Shown: positions 36,864 through 46,494 of the stretch, one piece after another | How positions within the stretch are numbered: position 1 is the stretch's first letter | Layout: every line of letters starts with the position of its first letter | DNA from: Leptolyngbyaceae cyanobacterium T60_A2020_046 | GTDB taxonomy: Bacteria > Cyanobacteriota > Cyanobacteriia > Phormidesmidales > Phormidesmidaceae | Length of the DNA: 64,000 nucleotides | Reading direction: 5' to 3' | Assembly: GCA_015272155.1 (NCBI GenBank) | Contig: JACYME010000159.1 | Coordinates: forward strand, 50,544-114,543 | Made by a program: the position numbers and the translations under genes | The notes under the pieces: generated by a model | What the model was told of the DNA's origin: nothing | Seen by the model: only the letters and a program-made list of their open reading frames with translations | Databases searched by the model: none

Positions 36864-37024
36864 AGCAAAACGGCTGGATGTGAATGACGCAATTCTCTAT
36901 GGTACCGTGTGGCTTTCATAGCGACGAGGGGCGATCGCGGATATTCAGGGAACAAGTCAACCCGATTTGGCGATATCCCAACCCCTCAAAGGCGATATGG
37001 CCGACCCAGCGATATTGATGGCGG

Positions 37025-38665
37025 CTACAAAATGGCGACGAGTGCATCCGCAGCCTGTTCTGCCGCATCCACAAAGGGACGCAGAATCAAGTCAATCTCC
37101 GTCGATCGCAACGCCTCATCTTCGTGATCTTGGTGAACGGTGACCGCCAGCTTGCCCCGATAGCCGTGTTGACGTAGGGCATGGAGCAGGGTCAGATTGA
37201 CCTCCGTACCTGGAATGCTACTGATCACCCACTTCACGGTGCCAAGGGCGAGGTGGCTGGGATATTCCGGGTCTTCGGCATCGCCGTAGTGGACGGCAAA
37301 GCCCTGGCGACGCCAGCGCCGTACATTTTCGGGGTCAAAATCAACGCCGTGAACCTTGAGCCCCTTGCTGGCCAGACTATTCACTAGCCAACCGCCATAG
37401 CGTCCCAGACCATAGACAATTACATCGGCCCCGGCGGCGGCGGCATCTGTGTCGCCCTCTTCTTCCCGGTGGGGAATTTTGCGCTCAAACACGCTAAGCA
37501 GCGGCGATAGGTGCTCATACAACAGGTGCGAATAGAGAATCAGGTACGTCGAGAGGCCAATGGTAATCAGGCCAACGAGGGTAATCAGGCCGACAATTTC
37601 TTCATTAATGTGGCCGAGGCTTTGGCCCAGGGCGGCCAGAATCAGCGAAAACTCGCTGATCTGAGCGACGGTAAGCCCCGCTAGCAGGCCCGTGCGTTTG
37701 CGATAGCCCAGGTAGCCCATGATGGCCAGCACGATGGTGGGGTTGCCCACCAGCACAAAACCCGACAACACCAGCGCAGGCAGGATTTGCCCCCCCAGTA
37801 GGCTCAGGTCAATTTGCGAACCGAGTTCCACAAAAAAGAACAGCAGCAGGAAGTCGCGCACCCCCACAAGCCGCGCCCCGATCGCGTCGCGGTAGCTGGT
37901 TGAGGCCAGGGAAATGCCCGCCAAGAATGCACCAACCTCGCTGCTAAAGCCCAAAATTTCGCTGACGGCGGCAAAGGATGCAGCCCACGCGATCGCAAAA
38001 ATCAGCAGCAACTCCTGGGACTTTGCCAACACATGCAACAGCGCGGGCAGCACGTAGGCCATCATCACAGCCACCACCCCCAGCATTGCCCCACCCTTAA
38101 CAAGCATCGACACCAATGACTGAGTCAGTGACGCCTCTCCGCTGCCCCCCAAGGCCGAAAGGCCAATCATCACCAAAACCACCACCAAGTCTTGAACGAT
38201 GAGGACCCCAAGGGCAATGCGCCCGTGCAGGGAGTCAATTTCGCGCTTGTCGGACAGGAGTTTGACGATGATGATGGTGCTCGAAAAGGTGAGCGCCACA
38301 GCAATGTAGAGCGCGGCCAAGGGCGCATAGCCTAGCACGAGGGATAGAAAAAAGCCGACGATGGAGGTAAACGCCACCTGCCCCAGCCCTGTGGCCAAGG
38401 CCACTGACCCCATGTTACGAATCAGGGTTAGGTCAAGCTTGAGGCCCACCACAAACAGCAATACAGCGATGCCCAGTTCTGACAGGAGGGCCAGTTCTTC
38501 GCTGGGGTGAATCCATCCCAGGAGAGAGGGGCCAGCCAAAATACCCACGGCAATGAAGGCGACGATCAGGGGTTGGCGCAGACGCAGCGCGATCGCGCCC
38601 ACAACCGCAGAAATTAAAAGCAGAAACGCCGTTTCATAGAAGGGATTGTCGTTCAGAATGTCCAT
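37025..38665 (-). CDS. CPA2 cation:proton antiporter with TrkA-N domain (KefB-like)
   Basis: 546 aa from the ATG at 38665. About 11-12 membrane segments (6-400) form a Na+/H+-exchanger fold with the conserved GREIALGVLIVQDL-type helix (here GRIALGVLIVQDLVVV), followed by a cytoplasmic RCK/TrkA-N Rossmann domain (ADVIVYGLGRYGGWLVN, about 415-540) that would sense NAD(H) or redox state. Probable K+ or Na+ export in exchange for H+ in the plasma or thylakoid membrane. The family assignment is firm; the ion is not. Confidence 0.88.
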   Translation of the reverse strand: MDILNDNPFYETAFLLLISAVVGAIALRLRQPLIVAFIAVGILAGPSLLGWIHPSEELALLSELGIAVLLFVVGLKLDLTLIRNMGSVALATGLGQVAFTSIVGFFLSLVLGYAPLAALYIAVALTFSSTIIIVKLLSDKREIDSLHGRIALGVLIVQDLVVVLVMIGLSALGGSGEASLTQSLVSMLVKGGAMLGVVAVMMAYVLPALLHVLAKSQELLLIFAIAWAASFAAVSEILGFSSEVGAFLAGISLASTSYRDAIGARLVGVRDFLLLFFFVELGSQIDLSLLGGQILPALVLSGFVLVGNPTIVLAIMGYLGYRKRTGLLAGLTVAQISEFSLILAALGQSLGHINEEIVGLITLVGLITIGLSTYLILYSHLLYEHLSPLLSVFERKIPHREEEGDTDAAAAGADVIVYGLGRYGGWLVNSLASKGLKVHGVDFDPENVRRWRRQGFAVHYGDAEDPEYPSHLALGTVKWVISSIPGTEVNLTLLHALRQHGYRGKLAVTVHQDHEDEALRSTEIDLILRPFVDAAEQAADALVAIL

Positions 38666-38800
38666 GTCTGCGTCCCACGCATTCGCCCGCCGCCTAAATT
38701 CTGACAGGGAACGGGGCAAATGTCTGGGAACCTCCCAACGCCCTAACGGCTCTGGGTTTGGAGGGAGTTTGGTGAGACACCGATGGTTTTGTCCCGTGGC

Positions 38801-39160
38801 TTAGGGAAATGTACACAGGACTCGTCCTAGGATGAGCTGCGGGTCAACGAGGCCAAAGGTTCGACTGTCGCTGCTTTCGGAGGGGTTATCGCCGCGCAGG
38901 TCGCAGGCTCCGTCTGGAGCGACCCAATGCACTCGTTTAATCATGCGCAGGTGGGGCTGGTGCGGATGCTGGGCGATGACGAGCTCGCCCGGTTGAGGCG
39001 ATCGCTGACGATAGGCTGCCGGATCAATCAACACCTCGTCCCCCGGCTTCAAGGCGGGCAGCATGGAGTTTCCCCTGACCCGAAACCGCCGCCGCCGCCG
39101 CAACAGCCACAGCACCACATCCTGAACCTGGCTCGAAGGAAGCGCTTGGGGCATTGACAA
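38801..39160 (-). CDS. sodX: Nickel-type superoxide dismutase maturation protease
   Basis: 119-aa S26-like peptidase of the SodX family, which removes the N-terminal propeptide of Ni-SOD so that its His1 can bind nickel. Catalytic Ser32 lies in GNSMLPALKPGDEVL and Lys75 in MIKRVHW, with the closing LRGDNPSESSDSR motif. No membrane anchor is seen, as usual for this subfamily. It follows sodN after a 56-bp gap on the same strand, the standard sodN-sodX arrangement. Confidence 0.93.
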   Translation of the reverse strand: MSMPQALPSSQVQDVVLWLLRRRRRFRVRGNSMLPALKPGDEVLIDPAAYRQRSPQPGELVIAQHPHQPHLRMIKRVHWVAPDGACDLRGDNPSESSDSRTFGLVDPQLILGRVLCTFP

Positions 39161-39216
39161 AAAGGGGCGATCGCGATCGCCCCCACATCAACATTTCAAC
39201 GATGAATGCACCGAGC

Positions 39217-39690
39217 CTAGCTCGCGGTGTACCAAGTGATGTCGCGGCTCTTGGTCGCCCAGAACATGCCGTGGATCTTTTCCACCGCAGCCATCAATTC
39301 CTGCGCGTGTTGCAGGCTTACTTCAACCTTGCAGGCCGAGCAGAGCTTGGCCGCCTTCCAGAAGGTGTCGTGCAGGTCGGGGTATTGCTCCAGGTGCTGG
39401 GGCTTGAAGTAGTCCGTCCAGAGGATGAGCAGTTCTTTCTTAGTGAGTTGAGCCTGCTCTTCCTTAATCGCAACGTAGCGAGAGAAGGTGTTGTTGTACT
39501 TGATCAGCGCGGCCTTATCACCAGCGGGAGGCACTTCGAGGTCGATGAGCTTCTTGGTCATCGAGAGCACCGCTTCCGCAGCGACCCGCGCCGAGGAGGG
39601 ATCGTAAACACCGCAGGGGCCATCGCAGTGTGCGTGAACCTCGGGGGCAGGAGCCCATTGCTTGAGTTGAGAAATAACCGCATTCAGCAT
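39217..39690 (-). CDS. sodN: Nickel superoxide dismutase
   Basis: 157 aa. Dismutates superoxide in the cytoplasm using a single Ni ion per subunit. The propeptide of 20 residues ends at EVHA, and the mature protein begins with the nickel hook HCDGPCGVYDP (His21, Cys22 and Cys26 in precursor numbering). The remaining four-helix sequence (ending ATKSRDITWYTAS) is full length. Cotranscribed with sodX downstream. No Fe/Mn-SOD is seen in the window. Confidence 0.96.
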   Translation of the reverse strand: MLNAVISQLKQWAPAPEVHAHCDGPCGVYDPSSARVAAEAVLSMTKKLIDLEVPPAGDKAALIKYNNTFSRYVAIKEEQAQLTKKELLILWTDYFKPQHLEQYPDLHDTFWKAAKLCSACKVEVSLQHAQELMAAVEKIHGMFWATKSRDITWYTAS

Positions 39691-40038
39691 GGTGCGAAAT
39701 TTGAATCCTTAAAATCTACAGACTTGAAGGCACAGGGAGATTCCACGCAGTTCGGAGCATCCCAGTCAATGGGGGATCGCGCCGCCGCAGAAAATCCCAT
39801 ACCGGGGGGTGAGCATTGTGCGGTGAAGCCTTGCCTAAAAGGGATGCATTTTCTATCCCCCCGTAAATATTTTTAAGGGGATTGGGGGCAAGCTGCAACA
39901 AGCCCGCCGCGATCGCGCTCCAAAATCCCCGCAGAGATGGAACCGATTGGGCGGGGTACCGCGCGATCGCAATGGCGCAAGGTCGCCCGGTTGCGTAGGA
40001 TGGCAACACACCCTCACCGTTGGAGGCAACGAAAGGCA

Positions 40039-41064
40039 ATGGGCGGTATTCGGCATTTATGGACCGTGGGCGTTGGGCTCTGGGCGATCGCCCTAGGCGG
40101 CTGCATGGAACTGCTACCTGCCCCGACGCTGCCCACCCCCCCGGCGGCCCAGAGTCAGTCGCTGCCGCCCTGTGTGGATGATGATTGCAACTGTGGGGAC
40201 TTTCGCGATCGCGCCTTGGCCCAGCAGGTTTTAGACGCCTTTGAGGGGGATCCCTTTGTTCTGGATCAAGACGGCAACGGGATGGCTTGCGAAAGCCTAC
40301 CCGACAGCGCGCCGCCCCTCGACCCCACAGCGCCGCCATCGAGTAGTCCACATCTGGCCTTGGGCAACCCCAGTAATGCGGCGACGGCAAACCCCAACAA
40401 CCTGTTGATTGAGCGATCGCAATATGCCCTGTCCTACAACCGCGATCGGGGCACGGCAAACTGGGTAAGCTGGCAGCTCAGCGATCGCTGGCTGGGCAAT
40501 ACCCCCCGGCAAGATAATTTTCGGCAAGACGGTGGCCTACCGGCGGGGTTTTACCAAGTGACGCCCAATGACTATCGCGGCAGCGGCTACGATCGCGGCC
40601 ACATGGTTCCCTCTGGCGATCGCACCGCCAGCGTGTCAGATAATTCCGCCACCTTTTTGATGACCAACATCATTCCCCAAGCCCCCGACAACAATCGCGG
40701 TACCTGGCGCGAATTGGAAGAATACGCCCGCAGCCTGATCAGCGAACAGCGCGATCGCGAACTCATCATCATCGCCGGAGCCTACGGCACCCAAAACACC
40801 TTGGCAAACGGGCGCGTCACCATCCCCTCGCGGCTGTGGAAGGTAATTGTGCTGCTGGATCAGCCAGGGGCAGGCGTCGCGGGCGTCAGCGCCAATAGCC
40901 GCATCATCGCCGTAGACATGCCCAACACCAATGACCTATCGGCCAACTGGCGTGACTACCAAACCTCCGTCGATCGCATCGAAGTTGCGACGGGCTATGA
41001 CCTGCTGGCCCCTGTCCCCGTTGCCATTCAGGCCGAACTTGAGGCCCGCGTCAGCGCTGAATAG
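40039..41064 (+). CDS. Lipoprotein DNA/RNA non-specific endonuclease with Excalibur domain
   Basis: 341 aa. A lipoprotein signal (ALGGC, Cys22) anchors it on the periplasmic side. An Excalibur-type Ca2+-binding segment follows (about 45-88: CVDDDCNCGDF to LDQDGNGMACE), then a Pro-rich linker and a NucA/Serratia-type nuclease domain. The catalytic YDRGHMVPSGDR (His188) and the metal-binding Asn (about N219 in APDNNRGTW) are intact. Likely degrades extracellular or periplasmic nucleic acids. The start at 40039 has AAAGG upstream; the longer readings from 39937 or 40000 are less likely. Confidence 0.88.
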   Translation: MGGIRHLWTVGVGLWAIALGGCMELLPAPTLPTPPAAQSQSLPPCVDDDCNCGDFRDRALAQQVLDAFEGDPFVLDQDGNGMACESLPDSAPPLDPTAPPSSSPHLALGNPSNAATANPNNLLIERSQYALSYNRDRGTANWVSWQLSDRWLGNTPRQDNFRQDGGLPAGFYQVTPNDYRGSGYDRGHMVPSGDRTASVSDNSATFLMTNIIPQAPDNNRGTWRELEEYARSLISEQRDRELIIIAGAYGTQNTLANGRVTIPSRLWKVIVLLDQPGAGVAGVSANSRIIAVDMPNTNDLSANWRDYQTSVDRIEVATGYDLLAPVPVAIQAELEARVSAE

Positions 41065-41530
41065 CCTGAGGGGATCCAGCCCATACAGGCCAGATCCCCG
41101 ATCGACCGCTGAGATATTGTTGCCACCCGTGGCCCTAGGGCCATCCTAAACCGTCACGCCCTCTGCCGGGGGCTCCAGTCGCTGGTGGAATGTCCTCACC
41201 AAAGGGGCTGCCGCAATATCGGATCAGCAATTCCTGTGGAATATCCGTTGCCGACGCAATAGGCAGGACAGAAGGATGCGCCCTAGGGGGTGAAGCGCCA
41301 CACAATCGGCTCCCAGCCGTAGGCGTCCCCTTGGGCTGCGGACGTGGCCGAGGCCGGGGAAGGGCATGTGGGAAGCATCATCCGGCGACGCGACTTGCAA
41401 CCGCCCGCTGCGATCGCTCAGGCATCTTGCGACCTGCCAGGTGTCCGGGGTTTTCGCCCAACGAACGGCATCCTGGAGCCTGGAAGCCGCCGTCAATTTG
41501 GGAAAGTGACCCGTGCCCCGTCAGCCTTAC
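41065..41530. other. Intergenic with hairpin and possible gene remnant
   Basis: An inverted repeat GGGGATC/GATCCCC (41070-41099) follows the nuclease gene. On the minus strand, sequence from about 41496 down to 41296 reads like protein (SRLQDAVRWAKTPDTWQVAR, then, after a one-base shift, GDAYGWEPIVWRFTP and a stop). This may be a degenerate gene fragment; no start or family was recognised. Confidence 0.4.
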
Positions 41531-42205
41531 CTATTCCGCTGGGTCAGAGGGGGCAGGGTTCTCCTCATGATTGTCTGGATTGCCCTCAACGGCGGGCGGC
41601 TCGGGTAGGGGTAGGCCGTCCGTGGTGGGAGCGTCTGTGATGGCTTTCCATTCTTCTAAGGGGCGATCGACAGCGTTCACCACGTCCATTGCCACGAGGG
41701 AGACTTCCACCCTTCCGGCATCGGCAGGCAGGGGGACGCGATCGGGATCCACGAGGGCATAGTAGGCGGTGCCGCTGAAGTCTGGGCCGCCCAGAACGAG
41801 GGTGTGTTCAGTCCCATCCACCAGGGTGAAGATGGCGGTGGCAAAGGGCACATCGAGGCCCAGGGCTTCGCGATCGCTGGCGTTAACCGTCACAACCCGA
41901 GCCAGCCCATCGGCAGTGAGACGACTGAGCAAGAACGCGATCGCGGCTTCCTCGGCGGGATGATTCTCGGGTTCCACCATTTGCCAAAACCCTGATTCAT
42001 CTCGCTCAAAGGTGACCGCCTGCCCCTGGGTTTCGATTTGGATGGTGGTGACAGCCTCTTCCTCAAAGGTATAGAGCGGGCCGCCCGCTTGCTCAGCTAC
42101 CGATGCCGGGGGGGCATCTCCCGATCGCAGCTGTTGAATCAGGACAACGCCTCCAAACACTGCCGCGATCGCGACTAAAATCCACGTTTTGCGCTGTAAT
42201 CCCAT
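41531..42205 (-). CDS. DUF4340 domain protein of the Gld-like ABC operon
   Basis: 224 aa. An N-terminal membrane anchor (about 6-24) is followed by a DUF4340 region with ITTIQIETQG-type beta structure (TIQIETQGQAVTFERDESGFWQMVEP) and a C-terminal Pro/Glu-rich tail. DUF4340 proteins are regularly the last gene after GldG-type ABC components. It starts 4 bp after the GldG-like gene. Function unknown; probably an extracytoplasmic partner of the transporter. Confidence 0.78.
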   Translation of the reverse strand: MGLQRKTWILVAIAAVFGGVVLIQQLRSGDAPPASVAEQAGGPLYTFEEEAVTTIQIETQGQAVTFERDESGFWQMVEPENHPAEEAAIAFLLSRLTADGLARVVTVNASDREALGLDVPFATAIFTLVDGTEHTLVLGGPDFSGTAYYALVDPDRVPLPADAGRVEVSLVAMDVVNAVDRPLEEWKAITDAPTTDGLPLPEPPAVEGNPDNHEENPAPSDPAE

Positions 42206-42209
42206 CACC

Positions 42210-43850
42210 CTACCGTCGCCTCCACCACATCAGCACTGCCAAGGCCAAGCCCGTCAGCGGCAAAATCACAATCGAGAAAATGCCCAACCCGACCTGCTGC
42301 TGCGGCGTGATCAAAATTCGGCGATCGGTCACCGTCTTCGGCTGAATCGACAGGGTGGCGTCGCCCTGCTGACCGAGCCAGTTCACCGCGTTGAGAAATA
42401 CATCGCCGTTTAACTGTTGGTTAAACACACCATCGGTGGCAAAGCTGGCATTCCCAATCACTACCAGGCGCGACTCAGGGGTTTCGGCATCAAGGGCGTC
42501 TGCATCGGCGTCGGGGGTTTCCGCCTCCTCAACGGATTCCTCCGTATCGGCATCCTCAGCAGTGGCCTCCTCAACCGGGCGGGTAAGCGCCACCCCTAGG
42601 GTGTGTGGACCATTCGGGGCAGCGTTGGGGTCAAAGGACAGTTCGCCTTCGGGGGAAATGGTTTCGGCGGTGCTCTGGGCGTTCGTCAGCAAGAGGGGGG
42701 TGGCCGTCACGTTGGGGACATCGCGGGTTTCGATGGGCCGCGCCAGGGGAAAGAACGATCGTCCGCTGCCAAATTCACGGGTGATGGGATGGTCGCCATA
42801 GTCTGACACGAGGGGGGCGGCGGGACCGAGACCCACAAACTGACCGCTGCCGGAGGTGTCGAGCACAATGCGATCGTCGAGCACAACGCCCCACTCGTCC
42901 AACAGGGTATCGAGCCCGCCATCGGACTGGGGATCCAACAGCAGCAAAACGCTGCCGCCTTCATCCAGGTAGGTGCTGAGGGCTTCGACCTCAGCGGGGA
43001 AGAAGTCTTGGGCGGGGCCAGCGACGATGACCACTCCGGCCTCTTCGGGGACGGATTGCGCCTCTGCTAGGTTGAGGGGTTCGACGGTGTAGTTGCGATC
43101 GCGCAGCGCCGTGGCGGCTTCGTTGAGGCCCGTTTCGCTGCCATCGATCGCATATTCATCGTGGCCTTGCACAAAGTAGACCGTCAGGGTGCGATCGTTC
43201 ACCAGTTGATCCAGAGCATTGGTCAACCGCCGCTCTGACAGTCGTTCCGGGGGTTCCATGCCCTGGGAGGTGTTGCCGACAGATTGCAAAAAACGGCGAT
43301 CGCCGCCATAGTCGAGGTACACCGCGCCGGGAGCCGTTGCCCCAAAGGCTCGCGCCCGTGCTGGGTTCGCGTAGGGATCGACATACTCGTAACGAAAGTT
43401 GGGGCTGAGGCGCTGATAGCTTTCCAAAAGCTGGCGATCTTGGGGATTTTGCACTCCGTCAAAGATGACCACCGTGACGGGCTCCTCCAGGCTGCGCACC
43501 AGGGTTTCTGAGGCGGGCGCGAGGGTAAAGAGCTGATTTTCCGTCAGGTCTACACGGCGGGCGCTTTGCACCGCCAAGAAGTTGACCAACCCCAAAATCA
43601 CCAGCACCGCCGCCACAGACACCAGCGCGTTGGTGTTGGCTTGGGTTGATCGCTGCCGCCAAAATGCGCCAGACGCAGCATCACTGAAGCTCAGCCCCAG
43701 CAACATCAGGCCCAGCCCCAAGACAAGCAGCACGGTTGGCAGCAGTTGCCAGCCCGCCAAGCTGCCTGCAACGAGGCCCGCTGTGGCACAGGCTAGCCCC
43801 GGCCAGATCAAAAATTTCAGCCATTTGCGTGAGAATATCAGCCCTTTCAT
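42210..43850 (-). CDS. GldG-family ABC transport protein
   Basis: 546 aa. Two membrane segments at the N-terminus (about 12-55), a third at about 75-95, a large extracytoplasmic domain (GldG/IFT52-like, about 100-520) and a final membrane helix before a WWRRR end. The segment VDLTENQLFTLAPAS and FVQGHDEYAI are characteristic of GldG-like proteins. An acidic low-complexity insert lies near residues 425-460. In Bacteroidetes GldA-F-G act in gliding, but in other bacteria the family is an uncharacterised exporter. Second-to-last gene of the leftward ABC operon. Confidence 0.83.
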   Translation of the reverse strand: MKGLIFSRKWLKFLIWPGLACATAGLVAGSLAGWQLLPTVLLVLGLGLMLLGLSFSDAASGAFWRQRSTQANTNALVSVAAVLVILGLVNFLAVQSARRVDLTENQLFTLAPASETLVRSLEEPVTVVIFDGVQNPQDRQLLESYQRLSPNFRYEYVDPYANPARARAFGATAPGAVYLDYGGDRRFLQSVGNTSQGMEPPERLSERRLTNALDQLVNDRTLTVYFVQGHDEYAIDGSETGLNEAATALRDRNYTVEPLNLAEAQSVPEEAGVVIVAGPAQDFFPAEVEALSTYLDEGGSVLLLLDPQSDGGLDTLLDEWGVVLDDRIVLDTSGSGQFVGLGPAAPLVSDYGDHPITREFGSGRSFFPLARPIETRDVPNVTATPLLLTNAQSTAETISPEGELSFDPNAAPNGPHTLGVALTRPVEEATAEDADTEESVEEAETPDADADALDAETPESRLVVIGNASFATDGVFNQQLNGDVFLNAVNWLGQQGDATLSIQPKTVTDRRILITPQQQVGLGIFSIVILPLTGLALAVLMWWRRR

Positions 43851-43982
43851 GGTTGTCCTGTTGGTGTCTCGGATGGCGCAACTTCTTCAGTAGTGCGGGT
43901 GGTGAAGGGTGGTCCTGCACGGGGGCAGGCAAAATGGTTCAGATCGGTTGGCGCGATCGCGGTTCAAGGGTTAGCCTGCGGG

Positions 43983-44792
43983 TCAGTTCCGCTGGTAGCG
44001 CAGGGTTTCGATGGATTGGGCGGTGAGAAACAAACCCAGCCCAATGTACGAAAAGAAGAGAATGATGCCGCTGGTGTCGAGGATGCCTTGGGTAAAGTCC
44101 GTGAAGTGTTTCAGCATGGAAAGGTGGGCGAGGCCCGTGCCGATCGCGCCGGGTAGCGATCGCGCCAGGGCCTCCACAATCCACAGAAACAGCACCAGCC
44201 CAAAGGTCATGATGGCGGAGAGCACCGTGCTACTGGTCAAGGAAGACAAAAACATGCCCAGGGACAGCACACTCGCTGCCAGCAGCATCAGCCCCGCGTG
44301 GCTGACGATGAGCAGCGTGGGGCCAATGGGCGGAGAAGCGGCATCCAGCGCGATCGCCTCACACAGCATCAGCGGCAGCACCATCGCCCCATAAAACGTC
44401 ACCACCGCCAGCAGCTTGCCCAGGGCCACGACCCAGTTCATGACCGGCGAAGTCGCTAGCAATTCCAACGTGCCTTGCTTGCGCTCCTCCGCATAGAGGC
44501 CCATCGACAAAATCGGCAAGATAAACATCGACAACGACCCCAGCAGGCCCACGTAGTACTGCAAAAACTCGTAGGCCACATCGATCGGGGCCGAGGCAAG
44601 GCCCAACTGCTGGGCCTGATCTTCGCGCGCTACCTGGGCAATGAGCCCCTCGGGACTGAGCAAAATCACCGCGAGAAAAAAGCCCCCTAGCAGCCAGAAA
44701 ACCGCCGTCATGATGTACGACAGGGGCGAGGCAAAGTAGCTGCGCAGTTCGCGCTGATAGATAGCCAGCAGGTTGCTTAGGATCGTTCGCAC
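43983..44792 (-). CDS. ABC-2 type permease (GldF-like)
   Basis: 269 aa with six membrane segments. It starts with IYQRELRSYFASPLSYIM, the standard opening of GldF/ABC-2 permeases, and contains LPILSMGLYAEERKQGTLELLATSPV, the conserved coupling region. It would pair with the ATPase encoded 68 bp upstream and with the GldG-like protein 132 bp downstream. Confidence 0.88.
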   Translation of the reverse strand: MRTILSNLLAIYQRELRSYFASPLSYIMTAVFWLLGGFFLAVILLSPEGLIAQVAREDQAQQLGLASAPIDVAYEFLQYYVGLLGSLSMFILPILSMGLYAEERKQGTLELLATSPVMNWVVALGKLLAVVTFYGAMVLPLMLCEAIALDAASPPIGPTLLIVSHAGLMLLAASVLSLGMFLSSLTSSTVLSAIMTFGLVLFLWIVEALARSLPGAIGTGLAHLSMLKHFTDFTQGILDTSGIILFFSYIGLGLFLTAQSIETLRYQRN

Positions 44793-44860
44793 AGATGCTT
44801 ACACTCCTTATAGGGCAAGGCTTGTGGGTCAAGGTTAGGGGGCGTGGGCGTTTCCCAGGG

Positions 44861-45880
44861 CTAGGGCTCAGGGGCTGGCGGCTGGGCTTCTGGCTCTGGT
44901 GAGGCGGGCGCGATCGCGGCGGCCTCCTCCGCAATCTGAGGCTCCTCTGTGGTCAGGTTCAAAAACACCGCCTCTAAGCTGGCGCGCTGACGGCGCAGCT
45001 CATGCAGTTCGAGCCCTTGGTGAATGACCGCCGCCGCGATCGCCGCCCCTGGATCTTGGCCTGCCAGGGTCATCACCCGCCAGCGCTGGCGACCTTCCAC
45101 CGTCTGATCTTGGGCCAAGGGTTCAACCACCGACACGCCGGGCACCCCCAGCAAGGTCTGGCGACCCGTTTCGCGATCGCCGTGGAGTTCTACCTCATAG
45201 CTCAGATTGTCCGACAGGCGATTCATCAGCGCCTCGGGCGAATCCGTCGCCACAATCTGCCCCTGATTGATGATGGCCACGCGATTACAGGTGGCGCTCA
45301 CCTCCGGCAGAATGTGGGTCGAGAGGATGATGGTGTGGTCGCCCGCCAACCCACGAATCAGGTGACGCACCTCGTTGTTTTGGCGCGGGTCGAGGCCAGA
45401 GGTGGGCTCGTCGAGAATGATAACGGGGGGATCGTGAACGATCGCTTGGGCAATGCCCACCCGCTGCCGATAGCCCTTCGAGAGTTTGCGAATCAGCACG
45501 TCGCGCTTTTCCATCAGGCCGCAGCGCTGCATGGCCAGGGTCACGCGATCGCTGCGATCGCCCGCCGCCACCCTTTTGATGCGCGCCACAAACATGAGAT
45601 AGCTGGCCACCGTCATCTCAAGGTAAAGCGGCGGACTCTCAGGCAAATAGCCAATCCGCTGGCGCACGGCCATCGAGTCGCGATGCACATCAAAATTTGC
45701 CACCCGCGCAGTGCCCTCGGTTGCTGGTAAATAGCCCGTCAGAATCCGCATGGTGGTGGTTTTGCCCGCACCATTCGGCCCCAAAAAACCAAGGATTTCG
45801 CCCGGTGCCACGGAGAACGTCACATCGCGAATAGCCGTCGTCGAGCCATAGACCTTGTGCAGATGTTCAACTTCAATCAT
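44861..45880 (-). CDS. ABC transporter ATP-binding protein (GldA-like)
   Basis: 339 aa from the ATG at 45880. Walker A GPNGAGKTT, signature LSKGYRQRVGIAQAI and Walker B VIILDEPTSGLDP are intact. The last 25 residues (after about 315) are Ala/Pro/Glu-rich and look disordered. First gene of the leftward operon ATPase - permease - GldG - DUF4340. An upstream in-frame start at 45961 is less likely because the domain begins at MIEVEHLHKVYG. Confidence 0.92.
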   Translation of the reverse strand: MIEVEHLHKVYGSTTAIRDVTFSVAPGEILGFLGPNGAGKTTTMRILTGYLPATEGTARVANFDVHRDSMAVRQRIGYLPESPPLYLEMTVASYLMFVARIKRVAAGDRSDRVTLAMQRCGLMEKRDVLIRKLSKGYRQRVGIAQAIVHDPPVIILDEPTSGLDPRQNNEVRHLIRGLAGDHTIILSTHILPEVSATCNRVAIINQGQIVATDSPEALMNRLSDNLSYEVELHGDRETGRQTLLGVPGVSVVEPLAQDQTVEGRQRWRVMTLAGQDPGAAIAAAVIHQGLELHELRRQRASLEAVFLNLTTEEPQIAEEAAAIAPASPEPEAQPPAPEP

Positions 45881-45999
45881 GGGCGTCTGCTCTGCGTCGT
45901 CCCTGTTGTTGGAGGTTATCACGTCGCCTCCCCCTGTCTTGGGAAGGAAGCGCCGCAGCATTCGATAATAGAGCGTAGATCGCAGAATGGGGGAGTGTG

Positions 46000-46482
46000 A
46001 TGTCCGATTTTTCTCAAGCCGATGGGGAAACCCTCAAAATCCCGACTGGCCCAGGCTTTACGCTGACCTTTTTTTACTACTTCTCGGGCTCAGCGGCAGT
46101 CCTCACGCTCCTGGCCTACAAAACCCTGGGAATTGGCGCGGGTAGCGAGCTAACTGGGCCACTGTGTCTACTGTTTGGGAGTATCGGCGGCATGGTGGGC
46201 GCGGCGGTGAATCGCACCGTCACCCTCATGCTAAATGTTAAAAATCGTAAAACCTTTTTACGCGAATTAGACGCCGCCCTTGAGGAGCTGGGCTACACCC
46301 TCACCGATGAGGACGAGGACGGGGATGTGCGGTTGTATCGGCGATCGCCCTTGCGTCAACTGCTGTCGGGCAAGGTGTATGTGCAGCTTCAGCCCAAGTC
46401 TGCCGTGGTGTCGAGCCGTGCCCTGCACATTCGCAGCCTCAAGAAGCGATTGGCGGCGCGTCCTGCGGCGCCTGTGGTTTAG
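46000..46482 (+). CDS. Two-TM protein of unknown function
   Basis: 160 aa. Two hydrophobic segments (about 23-45 and 52-75) are followed by a soluble C-terminal domain (NRKTFLRELDAALEELGYTLTDEDEDGDVRLYRRSP). No family recognised. A GTG directly before the ATG is an alternative. It is divergent from the ABC ATPase gene (120 bp) and is followed after 12 bp by the Trp-rich gene, so they may be co-transcribed. Confidence 0.62.
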   Translation: MSDFSQADGETLKIPTGPGFTLTFFYYFSGSAAVLTLLAYKTLGIGAGSELTGPLCLLFGSIGGMVGAAVNRTVTLMLNVKNRKTFLRELDAALEELGYTLTDEDEDGDVRLYRRSPLRQLLSGKVYVQLQPKSAVVSSRALHIRSLKKRLAARPAAPVV

Positions 46483-46494
46483 GGGGTGGGGTGA

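Noticed and set aside
41190..41570. Rightward 126-codon frame
   Set aside because: Antisense to the possible gene fragment and to the end of the DUF4340 gene; low-complexity translation.
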